A stretch of 64,000 nucleotides of DNA, taken from the NCBI RefSeq assembly GCF_024220175.1, contig NZ_CP098502.1, forward strand, positions 3,786,514 to 3,850,513, given 5' to 3'. Shown piece after piece: positions 34,638 to 43,672 of the stretch. Position 1 is the stretch's first letter, and each line of letters begins with the position of its first letter. The notes beneath the pieces are model-generated. The model was not told the origin of the DNA and did no database searches. It was given only the letters and a program-made list of their open reading frames with translations. Made by a program: the position numbers and the translations under genes. Source of the DNA: Paraconexibacter antarcticus (GTDB taxonomy: Bacteria > Actinomycetota > Thermoleophilia > Solirubrobacterales > Solirubrobacteraceae).

Positions 34638-35291
34638 ATGGCCCTACGCCCGTCCCCTACTGCCTTCGTGACGTGGGCTCATGCCGGCGAGGGCTGGCCC
34701 TCGGAGGTCGTTGCTGAGTGGGCAGCCGAGGTGTACGCATTTTGTAGGTTGCTCCGCGAGCAGGGCATCGACGCCGACGCCGACGTATTCCACTTCCATG
34801 AGCCGGGAGTGAACTGGCATCACTTCGGCCCACGCGCGATCGAAGATCGCGACTACACGCTCATCGCAGTTAGTGAACCGTGGAAACAACGCTGGGAGGG
34901 GCGAAACGATCCCAAGGTGGGTGCTGGAGCTGCCGCCGAGGCGAACGCGCTGCATGGACTCTTCTCCCGTGACCAAGCCGAGTTCAGGCGAAAGGTCGTT
35001 CTCGTGGAGCTGCCGTCGATGATTGGCGCTGGCGCGGTCCCTGATGCGCTGGCTGGATTCCAACGCTTCACGATCGGGGGCTTCACCAACGCGTATTGCG
35101 AAGAACTTGTGCGCCTACTCACTGGGCAACCTCGGGTGCCGCTGCCTCCACTCGGCAACGTGCCAGACCTGCCCCCTTCACCGCCCCTGTCAGCGCGCGG
35201 TCCGTCGCGACCGGAGGATGACGTCGACTTAGCCTCGATCCACCGATCCATCCGGGGTCTGAAGTGGAGTGACCTCCCAAGCAGGGCTTGA
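34638..35291 (+). CDS. SEFIR (TIR-like) domain protein, C-terminus replaced by IS sequence
   Basis: This is a 217-residue protein. The N-terminal 150 residues look like a SEFIR domain: AFVTWAHAGEGWPSEVV (box 1), LREQGIDADADVFHF, NWHHFGPRAIEDRDYTLIAV, then SEPWKQRWEG. SEFIR and TIR domains are signalling or NAD-cleaving modules in bacterial immunity. Native sequence ends near PEDDVD; from about 35228 the codons belong to the left end of an IS1380 element. Any C-terminal sensor domain is therefore lost. Confidence 0.75.
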   Translation: MALRPSPTAFVTWAHAGEGWPSEVVAEWAAEVYAFCRLLREQGIDADADVFHFHEPGVNWHHFGPRAIEDRDYTLIAVSEPWKQRWEGRNDPKVGAGAAAEANALHGLFSRDQAEFRRKVVLVELPSMIGAGAVPDALAGFQRFTIGGFTNAYCEELVRLLTGQPRVPLPPLGNVPDLPPSPPLSARGPSRPEDDVDLASIHRSIRGLKWSDLPSRA

Positions 35292-36830
35292 AAGCGGTCG
35301 TTCGCGGCGACCGCGGCTCTGCTCAGGAGGTCACCCTCATGGTGAACGAGTCGGCGGTCGTGGTGTTCGATGATGAGCGGGCGGTCGCGAACGCTGGGGT
35401 GATGCTCCCCGCGCTCCTCGCGCAGCGCCTCGGGCTTGAGCAACTCATCGAAGAGTGCGTGGATCTCGGCGACCGTCCTGGCGCGGCGAATCCGGGCCGC
35501 AAGGTCATGACGATGTGCTCGGCGATGGTCCTCGGTGCGGACTGCATCGACGACTGCGATCTGCTGCGCTCAGGACAGACCGGCGCGGTACTCGGGCATC
35601 GCGTTGCGGCGCCGTCAACGCTCGGCACGTTCCTGCGGGCGTTCACGTTCGGGCACGTCAGGCAGCTAGACCGCGTGCTTGGCCTCGCGCTTGAACGCGC
35701 GTGGGCCGCGGGCGCCGGCCCGGGCGACGAGCGGCTGGTGATCGACGTTGATTCGTTTGTCGGCGAGGTCCACGGCTACAAGAAGCAGGGCGCGGGCTAC
35801 GGCTACACCCGAAAGCTCGGCTACCACCCACTGCTCGCGACCCGCGCGGACACCGGTGAGGTCCTCCACATCCGGCTGCGGAAGGGCTCGGCGAACACCT
35901 CCCGCGGCATGCTCCGCTTCTGCGAGGAGCTCATCGCCCGCGTTGATCGCGCCGGCGCCACAGGCCCGAAGCTGCTGCGCACCGACTCGGGGTTCTGGGC
36001 GAAGAAGACGTTCGTGCGGCTTGACCGGGCCGGCTGGCAGTTCTCGATCGGGATCCGCATGCAGCCTCACGTTCGCGCGCTCGTCGACGCGATCGACGAG
36101 GACGCCTGGGTGACCTTGGAGGACTACCCCAAGACCTCTGTCGCGCAGATCGCCGAGACCACGATCGGCGACTTCCGCATGATCATCCGCCGAGTCAGGA
36201 CGCTCTCCCAGCAAGGCGAGCTGCTCCCGAGTTGGGAGCACTACCCGTTCGCGACCAACCGCACCGACGACCTCCAGATTGTCGAGGCTGAGCATCGCCA
36301 GCACGCCGTCGTTGAGCTCGCGATCCGCGACCTCAAAGATCAGGCGCTCGCGCACTTCCCCTCGGGCAAGTACCACGCCAACGCCGCCTGGACCGTGATC
36401 GCCGCGCTCGCGCACAACCTGCTGCGCTGGACCCAGAAGATCGCCCTCCCGGACGCCACCACCCGCACCGCGCGGACCCTCCGCCGGCGGCTGCTTCAGG
36501 TCCCCGGACGACTCGCCCGCAGCGGCCGCCGCACGCTGCTGCGGATGCCCGCCCGCTGGCCCTGGCGACAGGACTTCCTCACCGCCCTAGACCTGATCCG
36601 GGCGCTGCCGCCACCCGCCTGACACCAGGGGCTCCCGACGTTCAGCCGCAGGACCGCTGGCCTCGGCCTGCCCGCGACCACCCAAACTCACGCCACCGCG
36701 ACGGCCTCAACTGGCCCCACCCGCACTGCGAATCCCTCAGCGCGCTCGATCACCCGCGCCGCCACCCCGAGCTGACCCACTCGGCCGCTGACGCGGCCCA
36801 CATCAAGGCGAACGGTGGATCGAGGCTTAG
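35228..36830 (+). mobile_element. IS1380-family element
   Basis: The ends were found from matching inverted repeats: CTTAGCCTCGATCCACCG at 35228 and its counterpart CTAAGCCTCGATCCACCG read inward from 36830. Weak similarity continues a few bases further out, so the edges may be off by up to about eight bases. No certain target duplication is seen. The element truncates the SEFIR gene on the left and abuts a recombinase on the right. Confidence 0.8.
35339..36622 (+). CDS. IS1380-family transposase
   Basis: This is a 427-residue protein from the ATG at 35339, preceded by a CAGGAGG Shine-Dalgarno. It has the DDE_Tnp_1 layout: LVIDVDSFVGEVHGYKKQGA (first Asp), KLLRTDSGFWAKKTF (second Asp) and VVELAIRDLKDQALAHFP (late Glu/Asp region). 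The C-terminal NAAWTVIAALAHNLLRW is typical of IS1380 transposases. It appears intact. Confidence 0.92.
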   Translation: MVNESAVVVFDDERAVANAGVMLPALLAQRLGLEQLIEECVDLGDRPGAANPGRKVMTMCSAMVLGADCIDDCDLLRSGQTGAVLGHRVAAPSTLGTFLRAFTFGHVRQLDRVLGLALERAWAAGAGPGDERLVIDVDSFVGEVHGYKKQGAGYGYTRKLGYHPLLATRADTGEVLHIRLRKGSANTSRGMLRFCEELIARVDRAGATGPKLLRTDSGFWAKKTFVRLDRAGWQFSIGIRMQPHVRALVDAIDEDAWVTLEDYPKTSVAQIAETTIGDFRMIIRRVRTLSQQGELLPSWEHYPFATNRTDDLQIVEAEHRQHAVVELAIRDLKDQALAHFPSGKYHANAAWTVIAALAHNLLRWTQKIALPDATTRTARTLRRRLLQVPGRLARSGRRTLLRMPARWPWRQDFLTALDLIRALPPPA

Positions 36831-37603
36831 ATGACGGCACCTCGCTTCAAGCGAGGGCGATCGCTGACGCCGAGCGCGAGGTCGCCGCAGCCGAAGCCCT
36901 GCTTGACCGTCGCGGGCTTCCGCGCACCCGCGCCACCATCCCGGGCTTCGGGGCAGGCCGAGTTCCCAAGACGAAAGGGCAGCAGTATCCGCCGGACCCT
37001 TTGACCGAAGATGAAGTGGTTGCGCTCCTGAGGTACCTCGACGATCCCAGCAGCAAGTACGAGACAGGGGGCGGCTCGACCTCGCGTCTAAGGCTTCAAG
37101 CGCTCATCGCCGTGTTGTGGCGCTCGGGGTTGCGCATCAGCGAGGCTCTCAACCTCGAGCCGCGTGACCTGAGACCCGCGAATCGGTGCATCGTCGTGCG
37201 ACGTGGAGTGCGAGGCACCGATCGAGTGGTCGCGATGGACTCGTGCGGCTGGACCTACCTTGACGCGTGGATGGAAGTGCGCCGGGCGCTGCCGCCGGGA
37301 CCCATTTTCTGCGTCGTAACCGGGGCCTCGACGGGCGAGCGCTGGTCAGACGCAGACGTGCGGCGGAGCCTCAAGAGGGTTGCCGAAGGAGCAGGTGTGA
37401 AGCGTCGTGTCGCACCCCAGCAGTTCAGACACGCCCACGCTATTCAGCTGTGGGAAGAGGGAGTCGACATCCGCGCGATCCGACACCAGCTCGGTTCGAG
37501 CCGCCTCGACAAGGTCCTCAGCTACCTGGACGGGCTCGCCCCCGAGACCGCCGTCGCGCCGATCGGGGATCGCAAGCCGCCTCGATCCAGCGGACGCGCG
37601 TAG
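36815..37603 (+). CDS. tyrosine recombinase, N-terminus altered by IS1380
   Basis: The frame gives about 262 residues, of which the first five are encoded by the IS end. The catalytic domain has the first Arg in RSGLRISEALNLE, then APQQFRHAHAIQLWEEG (Arg, His), HQLGSS (second His) and LDKVLSYLDG (likely Tyr). The core-binding domain is short or missing, as in minimal phage-type recombinases. Whether it is functional depends on the missing N-terminus. Confidence 0.75.
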   Translation: MDRGLDDGTSLQARAIADAEREVAAAEALLDRRGLPRTRATIPGFGAGRVPKTKGQQYPPDPLTEDEVVALLRYLDDPSSKYETGGGSTSRLRLQALIAVLWRSGLRISEALNLEPRDLRPANRCIVVRRGVRGTDRVVAMDSCGWTYLDAWMEVRRALPPGPIFCVVTGASTGERWSDADVRRSLKRVAEGAGVKRRVAPQQFRHAHAIQLWEEGVDIRAIRHQLGSSRLDKVLSYLDGLAPETAVAPIGDRKPPRSSGRA

Positions 37604-37998
37604 CTAATTGGAGACACGGGTTCGACGCACTGGACCCGAGGAACTCGGCGTCGAGGGTTCCTACCGCGTGCTTCCGAGCGTCCCGTCCCTCCGCTCCGGC
37701 CCCGCAGGACGGGGGCCGGGTACGTTGGCCACGTGGCCGGTCGTGGTCGGCCGAGCGAGTGCCGCCGTTGAGCGCGCCGGTGAAGGCCTGCGACCACCCG
37801 ACGGTGGGCGCCTCCGTGGCTGATTAACAACAGGCATCATCGACGGCGGACAGTCAGGGAGCCTCGGAGCGCCCGGCGGGAAGGTAGGGGTCTAGAGGGA
37901 GCGCCTCGTTCCTCGGCTTGGCCCGCCTCTCGCGCTGCCGCCACACCCGGCTGTGAGTGTGGCCGCCGGGCGGGCGGCTGGTTCGCGCCATCCCGGGC
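37604..37998. other. 395-base gap, nothing recognised
   Basis: GC-rich sequence between the minimal recombinase and the excisionase-like gene. No open frame here looks protein-like, and no repeat or RNA pattern was recognised. Confidence 0.4.
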
Positions 37999-38229
37999 AT
38001 GGACGAACAACTGGAACTCTTTCCGATGGTCGACGTGAACCTGAGCGAGCCGCTGCTCACCGCCGAGGAGGTCGCGGGCTTGCTGTCGGTGCCGCGTTCG
38101 AGCGTCTATGAGTACGCGCGCCGGCAGCACCGGCCGTTGCCGTCGATCGGTATCGGCCGGCACCGCCGGTTCTACCGCTCAGACCTTGAGGCGTGGCTTA
38201 CGCAGCAACGCGACCACGCCCAGCAGTAG
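37999..38229 (+). CDS. excisionase-like HTH_17 protein
   Basis: This is a 76-residue protein from the ATG at 37999 (MDEQLELFPMVD). The MerR-type helix-turn-helix is LLTAEEVAGLLSVPRSSVYE, followed by IGIGRHRRFYRSDLEAWLTQ, the standard 'RFxxxDLxxWL' ending. Its 3' end overlaps the 3' end of the convergent integrase gene by 32 bases. It is likely a recombination directionality factor or regulator for that integrase. Confidence 0.8.
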   Translation: MDEQLELFPMVDVNLSEPLLTAEEVAGLLSVPRSSVYEYARRQHRPLPSIGIGRHRRFYRSDLEAWLTQQRDHAQQ

Positions 38230-39376
38230 CCGCCGCGGCCGGGGGCTCGTCGCCGGCGAACGCGGCGGCGACGAGCTGGGCGTCGTCGGGCTTGGGCGTG
38301 TAGTGCAGGTAGCGCATCGTCGTCTGCACGTCCGCGTGACCCATCCACTCCTTCACCCGCAGAATGTCGGCCTGGGCAATCATCCGCGTCCCGAACGTAT
38401 GCCGCAGATCATGGAACCTGAGCGGTCGAAGCCCCGCCGCCGCCAGCGCCTTCATGTACCGCCGCCGGAGGGCGGAGCCGTCCAGGAAGCCGCCGAGGTC
38501 GCCGACGAACACCGGGTCCTCATCACCGGTCCACCGGGTCCGTTGCCCGAGCCGGGCGAGGACCACCGCTACCTCTGGGGCGAGTGGGACCGCGCGGACC
38601 TTCCCCGACTTCGGTGTCGTCACCACCCCGGCTGAGTAGCTCTGCCGCACCCGCACCAGGCAGCCAGCGAAGTCAACGTCACCCCACCGCAGCGCCAGCA
38701 GCTCGCCGCGGCGCAGCCCCGTGAACGCCGCCGTCAGGAAGATCGCCGCGTCCTGCGCGCCGGCGGCCGCAGCGACGAGCGCCCGGACCTCGGCGGGGGT
38801 GAATACCTGCAGGTCGACCTTCTGCGGGGCGCGGAGCTTCTCGATCCCCGCCACCGGATTGGTCCGGAGCCCGTACACGTGCTCGGCGCGCCTGAAGATC
38901 CCGTGCAGCTCGACCAGCAACTTGTTCTTCGTCCGCGGCCCCACCAGAAGGCCCGCGCGCCAGCGCTCCACCTGCCGCTGCGTGATCCGCTCAAGCGGCA
39001 GGTGGCCGAACGCCGGCAGCAGGCAGCCATTCACCGTCGAGCGATACGACCGCAGCGTCGAGGGCTTACAGCCGCGGTCCTGCTCGACGTACCGCAGCCA
39101 CTCCGCCGCCGCGTCGCTGAACAGCACCTCCCCCACCTTGCTCCCCGGCACCGCCAGCTCGGCTTCGCGATCGAGGACCTCCGCGAGCCACAGCTCAGCG
39201 GTCCGCTTGGTGAAGCACCCATCCGCCGGCCGGCCCCGCCCGACCCAGGCCGGACCGATCCTCCGCTGCCGCTGACGGCCGTCGGGTGCGCGGTACTTCG
39301 CGTACCACACCGCCCCACGAACGCCGTCACGCCGGAACACATGCCCAGAACCTGCGCCAACCAGAAGACGATCCAC
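38198..39376 (-). CDS. int: tyrosine recombinase (integrase) next to a tRNA-Arg attachment site
   Basis: This is a 392-residue protein with a GTG start at 39376. The N-terminal arm-binding part has GAVWYAKYRAPDGRQRQRR, the core-binding domain spans about residues 85-180, then the catalytic domain. Catalytic residues are seen in AAFTGLRRGELLAL (Arg), FHDLRHTFGTRMI (His-x-x-Arg... His) and GHADVQTTMRYLHY (His, Tyr). About 95 bases upstream lies a tRNA-Arg 3' fragment, the expected attachment core. This integrase presumably brought in the element on one side. Confidence 0.92.
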   Translation of the reverse strand: MDRLLVGAGSGHVFRRDGVRGAVWYAKYRAPDGRQRQRRIGPAWVGRGRPADGCFTKRTAELWLAEVLDREAELAVPGSKVGEVLFSDAAAEWLRYVEQDRGCKPSTLRSYRSTVNGCLLPAFGHLPLERITQRQVERWRAGLLVGPRTKNKLLVELHGIFRRAEHVYGLRTNPVAGIEKLRAPQKVDLQVFTPAEVRALVAAAAGAQDAAIFLTAAFTGLRRGELLALRWGDVDFAGCLVRVRQSYSAGVVTTPKSGKVRAVPLAPEVAVVLARLGQRTRWTGDEDPVFVGDLGGFLDGSALRRRYMKALAAAGLRPLRFHDLRHTFGTRMIAQADILRVKEWMGHADVQTTMRYLHYTPKPDDAQLVAAAFAGDEPPAAAATAGRGRVAA

Positions 39377-39470
39377 GCCAACCCCTTTTCGGGACGAAGT
39401 TCGGGACGAACTCCGATGCCGACCAAGGCGCGGAAACCTGAGAACCCCGGCAAAGACAGGGAATTCTCAG

Positions 39471-39520
<50 letters not shown>

Positions 39521-39814
39521 TCACTCGCTCCGATGGCGCGCAAGATCCACGCGGGCACGCGTCCCCGGGCGGAACCCAACGCCTTCTCGGACAAGTAGGT
39601 CCCGTTGGTGCTCTCCGCCGCCGAGCGACCCGTCTGCTTTCACCGCACGCCACCAAGGAATCCCACCCGGCTGCTCAAGGCGGACGACTCGCCCGACGCG
39701 CCACGGCGCCCCAGGACAGAGATCGACGTAGGTCTGGACGCGTCCGGCCGGGATCTCTCGCATCGCCTGCAGCAGTTCCCCGCCCGAGTCCTCCCCCACG
39801 TCCTCGCGACCCAT
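39521..39814 (-). CDS. alkyltransferase-like (ATL/MGMT-type) protein
   Basis: This is a 97-residue protein from the ATG at 39814. LLQAMREIPAGRVQTYVDL is the winged-helix start of MGMT/ATL proteins, and IPWWRAVKADGSLGGG corresponds to the 'PWHRVxNADGxL' segment. No PCHR active-site cysteine is present, so it would bind but not repair alkylated guanine, as ATL proteins do. Trp replaces the usual His after PW. The stop codon lies right at the tRNA-Arg fragment, so the C-terminus may have been reshaped by integration. Confidence 0.75.
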   Translation of the reverse strand: MGREDVGEDSGGELLQAMREIPAGRVQTYVDLCPGAPWRVGRVVRLEQPGGIPWWRAVKADGSLGGGEHQRDLLVREGVGFRPGTRARVDLARHRSE

Positions 39815-39987
39815 GGACGGCAACCTAGCGCGGGCTTGGCGACGAGCGTTCGTCGTCACCGAGAGCCGGGCGTCGAGCGCCCAGATCGGCGACCCGGCGC
39901 TCGCGAGACCGTCGCCGGCGAAACCGGGTGTTACCCCCAGAGTTACCTCCGACCGACTTTCGCCGACATAACCATGCCTCGAAAACG

Positions 39988-40016
39988 CGAAAACGCCTAT
40001 TTCATGGGCGTTTTCG
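39988..40016. terminator. hairpin terminator of the tRNA-Thr fragment
   Basis: CGAAAACGCC pairs with GGCGTTTTCG across a short loop. It lies directly downstream (reverse strand) of the tRNA-Thr fragment and is followed by more T-rich GTTTTCG, as in a native tRNA terminator. Confidence 0.6.
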
Positions 40017-40017
40017 A

Positions 40018-40067
40018 GAGCCGACGAGCGGATTCGAACCGCTGACCCCTTCATTACGAGTCGGGGC
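40018..40067 (-). other. tRNA-Thr(CGT) 3' fragment, probable att site
   Basis: The reverse strand shows the anticodon loop CTCGTAA (anticodon CGT), a perfect T arm (AGCGG-TTCGAAT-CCGCT) and the acceptor 3' strand CGTCGGC. The anticodon stem is broken (CCCGA opposite TGAAG) and no normal 5' half follows. A terminator hairpin lies immediately downstream. This fits an att core left by site-specific integration. Confidence 0.7.
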
Positions 40068-40188
40068 CAGTGGCGCGAGGGCGGCTTGCGCCACCGCGCG
40101 AGCCGGCCGTGAGGTGACGCGAGGGCCAGGTTGTCGCGCGACGAGCGGGCCCCAACGGAGGCGTCCCCGGGCGCTCAAAAAGCGCGTG

Positions 40189-40209
40189 TTGCCCCATCCG
40201 TTGCCCCAT
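40189..40209 (+). repeat. paired TTGCCCCAT direct repeats (module 1)
   Basis: TTGCCCCAT occurs at 40189 and 40201. An equivalent pair occurs at 40490 and 40501 beside the tRNA-Met fragment. They could be integrase arm-type sites or the remains of integrase 3' ends. Confidence 0.5.
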
Positions 40210-40303
40210 GAGCGCTATTGCGCCAAATAGCGTCACCGTGACGCGTTTCAAGCGCCGTCAGGTCCGCCGACCGAATAGAGTCGATTTGCAGGCATCCTTA
40301 AGC

Positions 40304-40335
40304 ACGAAACGCCCCTGGCGAGAGGGGCGTTTCGT
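40304..40335. terminator. perfect 13-bp hairpin terminator of the tRNA-Met fragment
   Basis: ACGAAACGCCCCT pairs perfectly with AGGGGCGTTTCGT around a GGCGAG loop. It directly follows the tRNA-Met fragment on the reverse strand. Confidence 0.65.
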
Positions 40336-40336
40336 A

Positions 40337-40380
40337 GTAGCGGGGGCAGGATTCGAACCTGCGACCTTCGGGTTATGAGG
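40337..40380 (-). other. tRNA-Met(CAT) 3' fragment, probable att site
   Basis: The reverse strand shows CCTCATAACCC (anticodon CAT), GAAGGTC, a perfect T arm (GCAGG-TTCGAAT-CCTGC) and the acceptor strand CCCCGCTAC. The 5' half is absent: the upstream bases do not form a D arm or acceptor strand. Like the Thr fragment, it carries its own terminator and a pair of TTGCCCCA repeats about 110 bases away. Confidence 0.75.
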
Positions 40381-40489
40381 CGTCTCCGCGAGCTCTCTGC
40401 GGCTACTTCACGTCGTGGAATACCCAGCAAATCGGCACCTTTAGGCATATGAAGCGCCCGGCGAGCTTCGCTGGAATGCGTGGGGCGTG

Positions 40490-40509
40490 TTGCCCCATTG
40501 TTGCCCCAG
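40490..40509 (+). repeat. paired TTGCCCCA direct repeats (module 2)
   Basis: Copies start at 40490 and 40501, with the same orientation and a similar distance to the tRNA core as the pair at 40189 and 40201. Confidence 0.5.
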
Positions 40510-40669
40510 CGGCGAGGCGGTCGGGCCGATTTCCGACCTTCGGGTTTCCGCCCCGACGGTCGCGCAGGACGCCAGTGGGCACATCACCGATGACCCACCA
40601 GGTCGCCGCACACCCGACTACTGAGGTGTGGGCGGTGGTCGCCCCCGGCGCGCACGGCCGCGCTGTCGT

Positions 40670-43600
40670 TCAGGTTGCCGCGGCGGCCTGTTCAGTGGCG
40701 TCGTGCATGAGCAACTCGGCGCGCTGCTCGTCGGTGAGCAACCGCACTGCGGAGCCTTGCGGGGTCTTGGTGACGTGTAGGACTTGCTCGATGCGTTCGG
40801 CGATCGCGGGGACGTGGCTAATCATGGCGATCAGGCGACCGGTGTCGGCGCGGCGTTCGAGCTCGTTGAGGGCCTGGTCGAGTGCATCGGGGTCGAGGCT
40901 GCCGAAGCCTTCGTCGAGGAACAGGGCCTGCAGGCGACCGCCACTGCGCCCGGCCAGTTCGACGAGGCCGAGCGCGAGCGCGAGGCTGGCGAGGAAGGTC
41001 TCTCCGCCGGATAGTGTCTCGGGCGTCCTCGCTGCGCCGGTCTGGCGGTCGACGATCTTGAAATCCTCGGTGAACCCGTACTGGCCGGCGGTGACGTCTC
41101 CGAAGATTCCGCTGGCCAAGATGAGGAGTGCCCGCTGTCGCTGTGCGACGACGTAGCCGGTGAATCTCCCGTCGCCCAGCTGGAACGCGAGCTCGTGCAA
41201 CCCGGCCCGCAGCTGTTGGGCTTGGCTCAGCATGGCGTCAAGCTCTGCGGCCGGCTTGAGTTGCGCGGCTGCCTGCTCGCGCTGGGAGGTCGCGGTCTTT
41301 AGCTCGGCGACGACGTCGATCACGGCTTCATGCACCTGCGCGGAGTTCTCAAACCCCGCAGCGCTCACCATCCTGGAGCCTTCCTGCTGCTTGGACTGGG
41401 CGGCTGCGCGGGCCCGGGTGGCGGTGTCCTGCAGCTGCGTAAGCATCTGCTGCGCGGCAGTGGTGATCTGCTCGCCGGCGCTGATCAGCTCACCGATCGA
41501 TGCGCTGGTTGCCAGCTTCGGCAGGGGTTGTTCGTGATGGCGGTTGACTTCGGCGGCGAGGGTGTGCAGCGTGGCTCGTTCGCTCAGTGCTGGTCCGTGG
41601 ATCTCGGTCTGGATGCGCTGTTGGGCCTCGTTGAGCGCCGTTTGGCACGCCTTGGCGGTATCGGCGGTGCTCTCCCCGACCGCGTCCCGATGTTTGGCCT
41701 CTTCCAGCGCGGCCTCGAGCCGTGCTTCGGCCTCGGCGAGCTCGATCGGGGCCGCGCTCTGCGGCACGTCAGCCCAGGACGGCAGCTGCGCGAGGCGGCC
41801 CCGGACCTCTGCTTCGCGCTTGGCGGAGGCCTCAACTTCGCTACGGAGGTCGCCGTCGCGGCGCTTGAGCTCGTTCTGCTTCGCCTCGAGCGTCGCGTTA
41901 GCTCGCTGGTGCTCGCCTTCGGTTGTTGACCGCGCCGATGTGGCGGCTCGGTACTGCTCGACCGCCAGGTTTGCCGGAGCGTTGACCTGCGCGTGGGTCG
42001 GCTCGTCGTCGGCGAGTGTCGCTGGGTCCAGGTCGTTGGGCAGTGGCGTGTGCGCGACCTGTGCCCACGCTACTGCCGCCCGATCGCGGTTGTCGGTCGC
42101 GTCGGCGTGTTGTGTGGTCGCGGTACCCACCGCGGCTTGCAGGCGGGTGAGCTCGCTGAAGACGGCTCGCTCGGTCTCCTCGGCGGCGGCCAGCGTTGTC
42201 GCCATCGCGGCGTGATCGATGGTGAACTGCGGCGCGATGAACGTGCCGGGCAGCGTCTGGGCGCAGACTGGGCAGGCCTCCCCCGGCTGGCAGCCGTGAG
42301 CGGCTGTCGCGGCGGCCTGGTCGCGCTGCACGGCGACCATCTTCAGCTGAGCGGCGGCCTTACTGGCAAACGCCTCATCGTGGGCGGCTCTCACAGCGAT
42401 CTCATGCTCCTGGGCGAGCGCGAGGCCGGCGCTGAGACCCTTCAAAGCCAGTTCTGTTGAGTTGAGGTGCTGGCGGGCGCTGACGATCTGCGTGATCGAC
42501 CCGAGCACTTGGTCGGCGGCGTGCTTCGCCTCGCGGGCGGCGGACTCGGCACTCTGTTCCGCTTCTACGTGTTGCGTCAGGGTTCGTTGGAGCTCTGTAT
42601 TTCGCTCGCGAAGCACGTCGAGCGTCGTCAGGTCCTCGGCGAGTTCGGCGCGCCGTCGCTGGGATGCGGCGCGGTCCTCGATGATCGCGCGCAGGGCGCT
42701 GTTTGCCGTATCGAGCGTGCCGAGCATGCGGGTGATGGCCACCGTCGAGCGGTGCTGCTCGGATGCCTCGTTGATGGCGGCGCGGGCTGCGGCGGCGTCG
42801 CGTTCGGCGACCTGGGCCGCAGCAGCCGCGTCTGAATGGCGTCGAACGAGGTCAGCTTCGAGCTGCTCGAGGGTGCGCAGGCGGTCGATCAGCGCCGCGT
42901 CGTTGAGGTCGGTGATCCGGTCGGCGCCCGCGGTCGCGTCCTTCTCCTCGCCGAGGTCGGCGCGGGCCTCCTCCAGCAGCGCCTGCGCACGCTGTTCCAG
43001 CTTCTCTAGCTCGTCGGCGCGCGGGGTGAGTTCGGCGATGGTCGCCGTGGCGCTGGTGTGTTCGGCATGCGGGTCCGGCATGAACTGGCCGCGAGCTCGT
43101 AGGAGTTCCTCGTAGCGGGCGGTGACCACGGCTTCCAGAGCCTGGGCGCGGCCTCGGGTCTGGTCGAGCGCGTCGAGCCCGAGAATCCCCTTGAGGATGC
43201 CGACACGTTCGGCTGTGGCGGACTTCAGCAGTTGGTCGAAGCGGCCCTGGGGCAGGAGCACGCATGACTTGAACCCGTCGTAGTCAAGGCCGACCAGCGC
43301 CTGGATCCGCGTTTTGACTTCGGTGGAGCCGTCGACTTTCGGTCGCTCAGGGTCGCTCAGGCATACGAGCTCCTGGGTGCTCGGCGGATAGTTCCCGCTG
43401 GGTGCGCTACGCGTGATCTTCCACTGCTGCCCGTCGGCGTCGAAGGTCAAGCTGACGGTCATACGAAGGGACCCGTCGGCGATGAGTGACTTGACGTTGC
43501 GCCCGCCCCAGGTGGCGGTGCCGTAGAGCGCGTAGGTGATTGCCTCGAGGAGGCTGCTCTTGCCCGAGCCGGTCGCGCCGATGATTGCCAGCAGGCTGAC

Positions 43601-43672
43601 GTCTGAGAAGTCGACGGTGGTGTCGGTCCGGTAGGACCGCAGGCCGGTCAGTCGTAGCTCGAGGGGTCTCAT
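40670..43672 (-). CDS. sbcC: SbcC/Rad50-type SMC-like ATPase
   Basis: This is a 1,000-residue protein. The N-terminal Walker A is IIGATGSGKSSLLEAITYAL, with a Q-loop in VLLPQGRFDQLLKS. Long coiled coils flank a zinc hook (GEACPVCAQTLPG). The C-terminal signature and Walker B are LSGGETFLASLALALGLVEL and LQALFLDEGFGSLD. With SbcD it forms the Mre11-Rad50-type end-processing nuclease. It is the last gene of the eight-gene operon and overlaps sbcD by ATGA. Its place beside HerA and NurA is unusual for bacteria. Confidence 0.93.
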   Translation of the reverse strand: MRPLELRLTGLRSYRTDTTVDFSDVSLLAIIGATGSGKSSLLEAITYALYGTATWGGRNVKSLIADGSLRMTVSLTFDADGQQWKITRSAPSGNYPPSTQELVCLSDPERPKVDGSTEVKTRIQALVGLDYDGFKSCVLLPQGRFDQLLKSATAERVGILKGILGLDALDQTRGRAQALEAVVTARYEELLRARGQFMPDPHAEHTSATATIAELTPRADELEKLEQRAQALLEEARADLGEEKDATAGADRITDLNDAALIDRLRTLEQLEADLVRRHSDAAAAAQVAERDAAAARAAINEASEQHRSTVAITRMLGTLDTANSALRAIIEDRAASQRRRAELAEDLTTLDVLRERNTELQRTLTQHVEAEQSAESAAREAKHAADQVLGSITQIVSARQHLNSTELALKGLSAGLALAQEHEIAVRAAHDEAFASKAAAQLKMVAVQRDQAAATAAHGCQPGEACPVCAQTLPGTFIAPQFTIDHAAMATTLAAAEETERAVFSELTRLQAAVGTATTQHADATDNRDRAAVAWAQVAHTPLPNDLDPATLADDEPTHAQVNAPANLAVEQYRAATSARSTTEGEHQRANATLEAKQNELKRRDGDLRSEVEASAKREAEVRGRLAQLPSWADVPQSAAPIELAEAEARLEAALEEAKHRDAVGESTADTAKACQTALNEAQQRIQTEIHGPALSERATLHTLAAEVNRHHEQPLPKLATSASIGELISAGEQITTAAQQMLTQLQDTATRARAAAQSKQQEGSRMVSAAGFENSAQVHEAVIDVVAELKTATSQREQAAAQLKPAAELDAMLSQAQQLRAGLHELAFQLGDGRFTGYVVAQRQRALLILASGIFGDVTAGQYGFTEDFKIVDRQTGAARTPETLSGGETFLASLALALGLVELAGRSGGRLQALFLDEGFGSLDPDALDQALNELERRADTGRLIAMISHVPAIAERIEQVLHVTKTPQGSAVRLLTDEQRAELLMHDATEQAAAAT

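Noticed and set aside
40018..40110. Complete tRNA-Thr gene
   Set aside because: A loosely matching 5' acceptor (GCCGGCT) exists, but the distance to the anticodon is about 20 bases too long and the anticodon stem is broken.
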